Source of the DNA: an uncultured Clostridia bacterium
GTDB lineage: Bacteria > Bacillota > Clostridia > Oscillospirales > Oscillospiraceae
Assembly (NCBI GenBank): GCA_945949735.1
Contig: CAMFFO010000007.1
Location: 1-36,316 of the forward strand
Reading direction: 5' to 3'
Length of the DNA stretch: 36,316 nucleotides
The notes beneath the pieces are model-generated. The model did not search any database. It saw nothing but the letters and a program-made list of their open reading frames with translations, and was not told the origin of the DNA. Made by a program: the position numbers and the translations under genes. Below, one piece after another: positions 32,609-36,316 of the stretch (position 1 is its first letter; every line of letters begins with the position of its first letter).

Positions 32609-33559
32609 TTAACCCTCCAGGGGGGTGTAGTCGCCGGGAACGGTGATGCCCAGCGCGTCGCAGTTGGCGGCGTTGTACTGCTTGGTAAACTCAGGGGCGT
32701 ACTGCACGGGCATCTCGGAGATCTTGGCCTCGCCGGTGAGGACCTTGGCGGCCATCAGGCCGGTGGCATAGCCCAGGTCGTAGTAGCTGATGGACAGAGT
32801 CGCCACGCCGCAGCCCTGGCAGATACCGGCCTCGCCGGCAACCACGGGCACGCCTGCGGGCAGCACCACGTTGGCAATGGCCTCGGTGTTGGAGGCGGCG
32901 GTGTTATCGGTGGGGATGTAAATCACGTCGCTGTCGCAGGCCTTCTGGGTCACGGAGGCAACGTCGTTGGTATCGGTGAAGCTGTAGGGAGTGACGGAGA
33001 AGCCCAGGTCCGTCAGGTAGCCGGTAATCACGTCCACCTGGTACTGGCTGTTGGCCTCGCTGGAGCAGTAGAGAATGCCCACGGTCTTGGCGTCGGGGAA
33101 CAGCTCCTTGATCATAGCCGCCTGGCCGTCCAGAGGCGCCAGGTCGGAGGTGCCGGAGATGTTGGTGCCCACAGTGCCGGTCCAGCCGTCAATCTCCAGA
33201 GCGGAGGCGTAGTCCGTGACGGAGGTGCCCAGGATGGGAATGGTGGCGGTAGCTTCCTTGGCAGCCTGAAGGGCAGGTGTGGCGTTGGCCATGATCAGGT
33301 CAACCTTGGAAGATACAAAGCCGTTGACGATGGTGGTGCAGTTGGCGGGCTCACCGGAGGCGTTCTGAACGTCAAACTCCACCTTGTCTCCCAGTTTCTC
33401 GGTCAAAGCATCCTGGAAGCCCTGAGTGGCCGCGTCCAGCGCGGGGTGCTGCACCAGCTGGCAGATGCCAACCTTGTACTTGCCGCTGCCGGAAGAACCG
33501 CAGGCGGCGAGAGACGCCAGCATCAGGACAGCCAGCGCCAGAGCAATGATTTTTTTCAT
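32609..33559 (-). CDS. ABC substrate-binding lipoprotein (PF04392, TrpX-like)
   Basis: Receptor of 316 residues with signal peptide and lipobox LAAC (Cys20). KVGICQLVQHPALDAATQGF is the typical opening of the ABC_sub_bind family (COG2984), followed by IPILGTSVTDYASA and the VAGEAGICQGCGVATLSISY region that lines the site in relatives. In Clostridia such receptors bind aromatic amino acids. I see no T-box ahead of the operon, which many tryptophan-responsive copies have, so the substrate remains open. Start ATG 33559 is behind AAGGAG. Confidence 0.92.
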   Translation of the reverse strand: MKKIIALALAVLMLASLAACGSSGSGKYKVGICQLVQHPALDAATQGFQDALTEKLGDKVEFDVQNASGEPANCTTIVNGFVSSKVDLIMANATPALQAAKEATATIPILGTSVTDYASALEIDGWTGTVGTNISGTSDLAPLDGQAAMIKELFPDAKTVGILYCSSEANSQYQVDVITGYLTDLGFSVTPYSFTDTNDVASVTQKACDSDVIYIPTDNTAASNTEAIANVVLPAGVPVVAGEAGICQGCGVATLSISYYDLGYATGLMAAKVLTGEAKISEMPVQYAPEFTKQYNAANCDALGITVPGDYTPLEG

Positions 33560-33624
33560 ATCTTATCTCTCCTTCGTTCCTACCCCACGGACTTTTGTAC
33601 GCCCGGGGAGTATTTGATTGTCCT

Positions 33625-33654
33625 AATATACCACCAAGTCGGGGAAATTGTCAA
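33625..33654 (-). promoter_or_regulatory. Promoter of the TrpXYZ-like operon
   Basis: On the minus strand a perfect TTGACA (33654-33649) and TATATT (33630-33625) are 18 bases apart, giving a leader of about 60 bases. The leader contains no T-box or other riboswitch that I recognise. Confidence 0.75.
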
Positions 33655-33749
33655 TCGGTATTTCCATATTTTTGAAAAAACCGGGGTGGAAATTGGAGGA
33701 AGGGGAAGGAAAGATTATAAAGGAGGGGGAAATCGAACGGCAAAACGAC

Positions 33750-33980
33750 AAATTGGTGTTTGAAAAAATGCTGTCATTGCGAGCCAGTCCGCAGACTGGT
33801 GTGGCAATCCCCCGGTTGAAAGGAACCCGGTAACGATTTCCACCAATAATCGCGGCAAATCTCAATCTTCTTGGCAGTTTTCGGGACATTTCTGCTCTAA
33901 CCGGGGGATTGCCACGACCAGTGTGCGCACTGGTCTCGCAATGACAGGAAACTTGGAGCCAGCCCACCAAACACCAATTT
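33750..33980. repeat. Family A repeat, full length
   Basis: Termini AAATTGGTGTTTG and CAAACACCAATTT. Left hairpin CCAGTC-CGCA-GACTGG, right hairpin CCAGTG-TGCG-CACTGG, inner stem GGCAATCCCCCGGTT with AACCGGGGGATTGCC. It ends 13 bases from the stop of the VWA gene and upstream of the ABC promoter. Confidence 0.9.
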
Positions 33981-33992
33981 GTCGTATGGATG

Positions 33993-35276
33993 CTAATTCT
34001 CCACCGCACGGCTCAGGCTGCGGCAGGCGGAGGCCAGCTCCTGCAAGGTGGAGCAGGGAACCATGGAGCAGACCTGCGCCATGGCCTGGACGGAGTGCAG
34101 GTAGGGCCACTTGTTTCTGGGAATGGGGTTCAGGATCAGTACCCTGCCGCATTGGCGTTTGGCCTCGGTGAGCGCTGCCAGGGCCCGGGGCTGGTCGATG
34201 GTTTTGGTGTCGGAGAGGATCAGCAGGGTGGTGGCCTTCCCAAGCACCGGGGGCCTGCCGGCGCAGAGGGTGGCCAGCGCCGTGCCCAGGTCGGTGCCCC
34301 GGCCGTAGATGCCGGAATCCCCCACGAAGGAGCGGAAGGTGTCCATGTTCTGCAGCCGGAAGGGGTCGGCCTCCACCATGGTCTCGGAGAAGAGATAGGT
34401 GCGGGAATTTTCCGACACCTGGTTCAGCGATTGAATAAACCGGAGGGCGAACTCCGAAAACTGCATCATGGAGCCGGATACGTCGCAGAGGATCACGAGT
34501 CTTTTCTTTCTGCGGGGCTTTTTCCGGTAGCGCAGGCGGTAAAAGCTGCCCCCGGTTTCCAGTCCCTTGCGGATGGTGCCCCGGAAATCCAGCTTGCCGC
34601 TTTGTCCCCGGTTCCGGCCCCGGCGGGACAGGTCGCCGTTGATGCGCGCGGCGATGGAGCGGATGATGTGGATGGCTTTGGGGATGTCCTGATCCCGGAA
34701 TTCGGAGATATCCTGATAGAGAAGCCCCAGCTCCGGGTCGGAGGCCTCGCAGCCCGCTCCGGCGTTTTCCAGCAGCAGCTGCTGCTCCATGAGGGTCTTG
34801 GCGAATACCGAGTGGATGAACTCGCCGTAGAGCTTGGGGTTTCGCTGGGCCGCGCCCCGGTACTTGTCCAGGAAGCCCCGCAGACGGCTGCGGGCCTCCT
34901 CGCCCATGGCGGCGTAGACCTCCCGCTGCTGCTCGGTGAGCTTGAGATCCTCGGGAAACCGCCGGAAGTCCTGCTCCGCTTCCTGCCGCTTCTGCTCCAG
35001 CTCCCGCTCCCGGGCCTGACGCTCTTTGGCCTGGGCTTTCATGGCCTCCTCGGAGAGAAAGAACCCGTCAAACACCCGGTCAAAGACCTTCTGCTCGTCC
35101 CGGGAGGAGGCAAACACGGTGCGAAGGGCGGTTTTCACCCTCTGCCTGTCCTCCATGCCAAGCCCGATGAGGATCTGGGCAGCGTCCGCCGTCTCCCGGG
35201 GGCCGATGGAAAGCCCCTCCAGCCGGAGCATCCGGGAGAAGGCGGAGAGCTTCTCCAGGTAGACCTTCTCATCCAT
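33993..35276 (-). CDS. VWA domain protein, CoxE-like, MoxR partner
   Basis: Cytosolic protein of 427 residues without a signal peptide. A charged helical middle (about 75-130, rich in Glu, Arg and Gln) precedes a von Willebrand A domain with the metal-ion site DVSGSM (265-270), the Thr of GRGTDLGTAL and the Asp of LILSDTKT. It belongs to the COG3552/CoxE type that works with MoxR AAA+ ATPases to insert metals or remodel target complexes. It overlaps the MoxR gene upstream by 8 bases. The client is unknown, as no target gene is adjacent. Confidence 0.9.
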   Translation of the reverse strand: MDEKVYLEKLSAFSRMLRLEGLSIGPRETADAAQILIGLGMEDRQRVKTALRTVFASSRDEQKVFDRVFDGFFLSEEAMKAQAKERQARERELEQKRQEAEQDFRRFPEDLKLTEQQREVYAAMGEEARSRLRGFLDKYRGAAQRNPKLYGEFIHSVFAKTLMEQQLLLENAGAGCEASDPELGLLYQDISEFRDQDIPKAIHIIRSIAARINGDLSRRGRNRGQSGKLDFRGTIRKGLETGGSFYRLRYRKKPRRKKRLVILCDVSGSMMQFSEFALRFIQSLNQVSENSRTYLFSETMVEADPFRLQNMDTFRSFVGDSGIYGRGTDLGTALATLCAGRPPVLGKATTLLILSDTKTIDQPRALAALTEAKRQCGRVLILNPIPRNKWPYLHSVQAMAQVCSMVPCSTLQELASACRSLSRAVEN

Positions 35277-36135
35277 GGCAGTGACCGCAGTGGGGCTGCT
35301 CGGCCAGCAGCGCGCTCATATCCTCGTTGTTTTTCAGTACGAAGCCCCCGGTCTGCCGCAGGGCGTCGGGGGTCAGCTCCCGGATGCCCAGGGCGTCCAG
35401 AGCCGCCGCCCAGTCCAGAGTCTCGGCGATGGAGGGCTTTTTCAGGATGGATTCGTTGGACCTTAGACGCTGCACCGCCAGGGCCACCTGGGCGCAGAGC
35501 CGGTCGTCCACATGGGGGAGCTTCGCCCGAAGAATGGCCAGCTCCTTTTCCATGTCCGGGTATTCAATATAAAGGTAGGCGCACCGGCGGCGCAGGGCCT
35601 CGCTTAAGGGACGGCTGCGGTTGGAGGTCAGCACCACGAAGGGGATGGATTTGGCCCGGATGGTGCCGATCTCGGGGACGGTGACCTGCATTTCGGAGAG
35701 CAGCTCCAAGAGGAAGGCCTCAAATTCCTCGTCGGCCTTGTCGATCTCGTCGATGAGCAGGACAACGGGTTTTTCCGAGCGGATGGATTTGAGAAGGGGA
35801 CGCTCCAGCAGATATTCGTCCGAGAAGAGGGAGGTTTTCAGCGCGTCCTTATCCGCGTCCTCCCGGTGGATCTGGATGGCCAGCAGCTGCTTCTGGTAGT
35901 TCCATTCGTAGAGGGCCTTGCCCTCGTCCAGACCCTCATAGCACTGCAGCCGCACCAGATCCCGGTCGAGGGCCGAGGCCATGACCTTGGCCACCTCGGT
36001 TTTGCCCACACCGGCCGCACCCTCGATGAGCAGCGGCCGCCCAAGAGCCAGGGCCACATACACGGTGGTGGCCAGGGTGTCGTCATAGATGTAATGGGCC
36101 TGGTCCATTTTCACTTTCAGTTCGGTTAAATCCAT
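35269..36135 (-). CDS. MoxR-family AAA+ ATPase
   Basis: ATPase of 288 residues. Walker A EGAAGVGKTE (38-47), Walker B VVLLIDEIDKAD (124-135), and sensor 1/arginine-finger region VVLTSNRSRPLSEALRRRC are intact. It resembles the CGE/YehL-type MoxR branch paired with CoxE-like VWA proteins. I start it at ATG 36135 behind GGAGG; the ORF can be extended to 36300 through a repeat, which is not credible. It is the first gene of a two-gene operon with the VWA protein, and together they probably form a chaperone for a metal-dependent or membrane complex. Confidence 0.92.
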   Translation of the reverse strand: MDLTELKVKMDQAHYIYDDTLATTVYVALALGRPLLIEGAAGVGKTEVAKVMASALDRDLVRLQCYEGLDEGKALYEWNYQKQLLAIQIHREDADKDALKTSLFSDEYLLERPLLKSIRSEKPVVLLIDEIDKADEEFEAFLLELLSEMQVTVPEIGTIRAKSIPFVVLTSNRSRPLSEALRRRCAYLYIEYPDMEKELAILRAKLPHVDDRLCAQVALAVQRLRSNESILKKPSIAETLDWAAALDALGIRELTPDALRQTGGFVLKNNEDMSALLAEQPHCGHCHG

Positions 36136-36160
36136 GGGATTCCTCCTGGTTTTTCTTTTG

Positions 36161-36189
36161 AGTATACCATATTTTCCGCGCGGATACAA
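36161..36189 (-). promoter_or_regulatory. Promoter of the MoxR-VWA operon
   Basis: On the minus strand TTGTAT (36189-36184) and TATACT (36166-36161) are exactly 17 bases apart, with TGG just before the -10. The leader is about 20 bases. Confidence 0.72.
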
Positions 36190-36228
36190 GAAAAACCCGT
36201 TTTCGGCCATCGACTTTGACTGGCAGAT

Positions 36229-36316
36229 AAACTGGTGTTTGAACGGCTTCGCCTCAAAGTATCCTGTCATTGCGAACCAGTCCGCAGACTGGTGTGGCAA
36301 TCCCCCGGTTAGAGGG
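36229..36316. repeat. Family A repeat, left part, cut by the window edge
   Basis: AAACTGGTGTTTGAAC is followed by the GGCTTCGCC module, CTGTCATTGCGAA, hairpin CCAGTC-CGCA-GACTGG and GGCAATCCCCCGGTT. It is an inverted near-copy of the sequence at the left window edge. Confidence 0.87.

Noticed and set aside
33560..33750. Riboswitch or T-box ahead of the ABC importer
   Set aside because: The leader is short and lacks the T-box sequence, specifier stem or antiterminator; only a plain promoter is visible.

Overview
The window looks like chromosomal DNA of a GC-rich, uncultured gut-type Bacillota, most likely Oscillospirales (Oscillospiraceae-like). This is inferred from a CIRCE-controlled groES-groEL operon, a two-subunit transketolase, strong GGAGG ribosome binding sites, lipoprotein-anchored ABC receptors, and intergenic spaces packed with GC-rich palindromic repeats. 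I see no phage genes, transposase, CRISPR array or rRNA. There is one tRNA.

Layout. 60-3407: an AraC regulator facing a GPH sugar symporter and a feruloyl/cinnamoyl-esterase-like hydrolase. 3771-5292: a lipoprotein of unknown function and a VanZ-like membrane protein. 5646-8809: groEL, groES, sfsA and tRNA-Val. 9186-11970: a two-gene ABC exporter and a TetR regulator. 12438-14226: split transketolase. 14362-15642: a VanY-like carboxypeptidase with cell-wall-binding repeats. 16006-29226: a large nucleoside uptake and breakdown locus. 29708-30274: an HD phosphohydrolase. 30787-33559: an ABC importer of the TrpXYZ-like type. 33993-36135: a MoxR ATPase and its VWA partner.

The centrepiece is the nucleoside locus. 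Reading leftward it runs: YitT/YczE-like membrane protein, BMP-type nucleoside-binding lipoprotein, double ABC ATPase, two permeases, three intact nucleoside hydrolases, a fourth nucleoside-hydrolase paralogue that has lost its metal-binding aspartates, a dihydroorotase/hydantoinase-type cyclic amidohydrolase, and a ribokinase-like kinase. Divergent to it is a winged-helix protein fused to a PfkB domain whose catalytic GAGD aspartate is replaced by Phe; it is a good candidate for a ligand-sensing regulator built from a dead kinase. The inferred flow is import, N-glycosidic cleavage, phosphorylation of ribose towards the pentose phosphate pathway (transketolase lies nearby), and possibly opening of a cyclic ureide released as the base.

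The second theme is the intergenic DNA. At least five families of inverted-repeat elements occur here, and four of them share the same outer terminus (consensus GAYAAATTGGTGTTTG) around unrelated cores. Two insertions of one family can be read directly, because each sits inside another element and carries a direct duplication of about 10 bp. The hairpins of the commonest family and of the GC-rich core family show compensatory base changes between copies.
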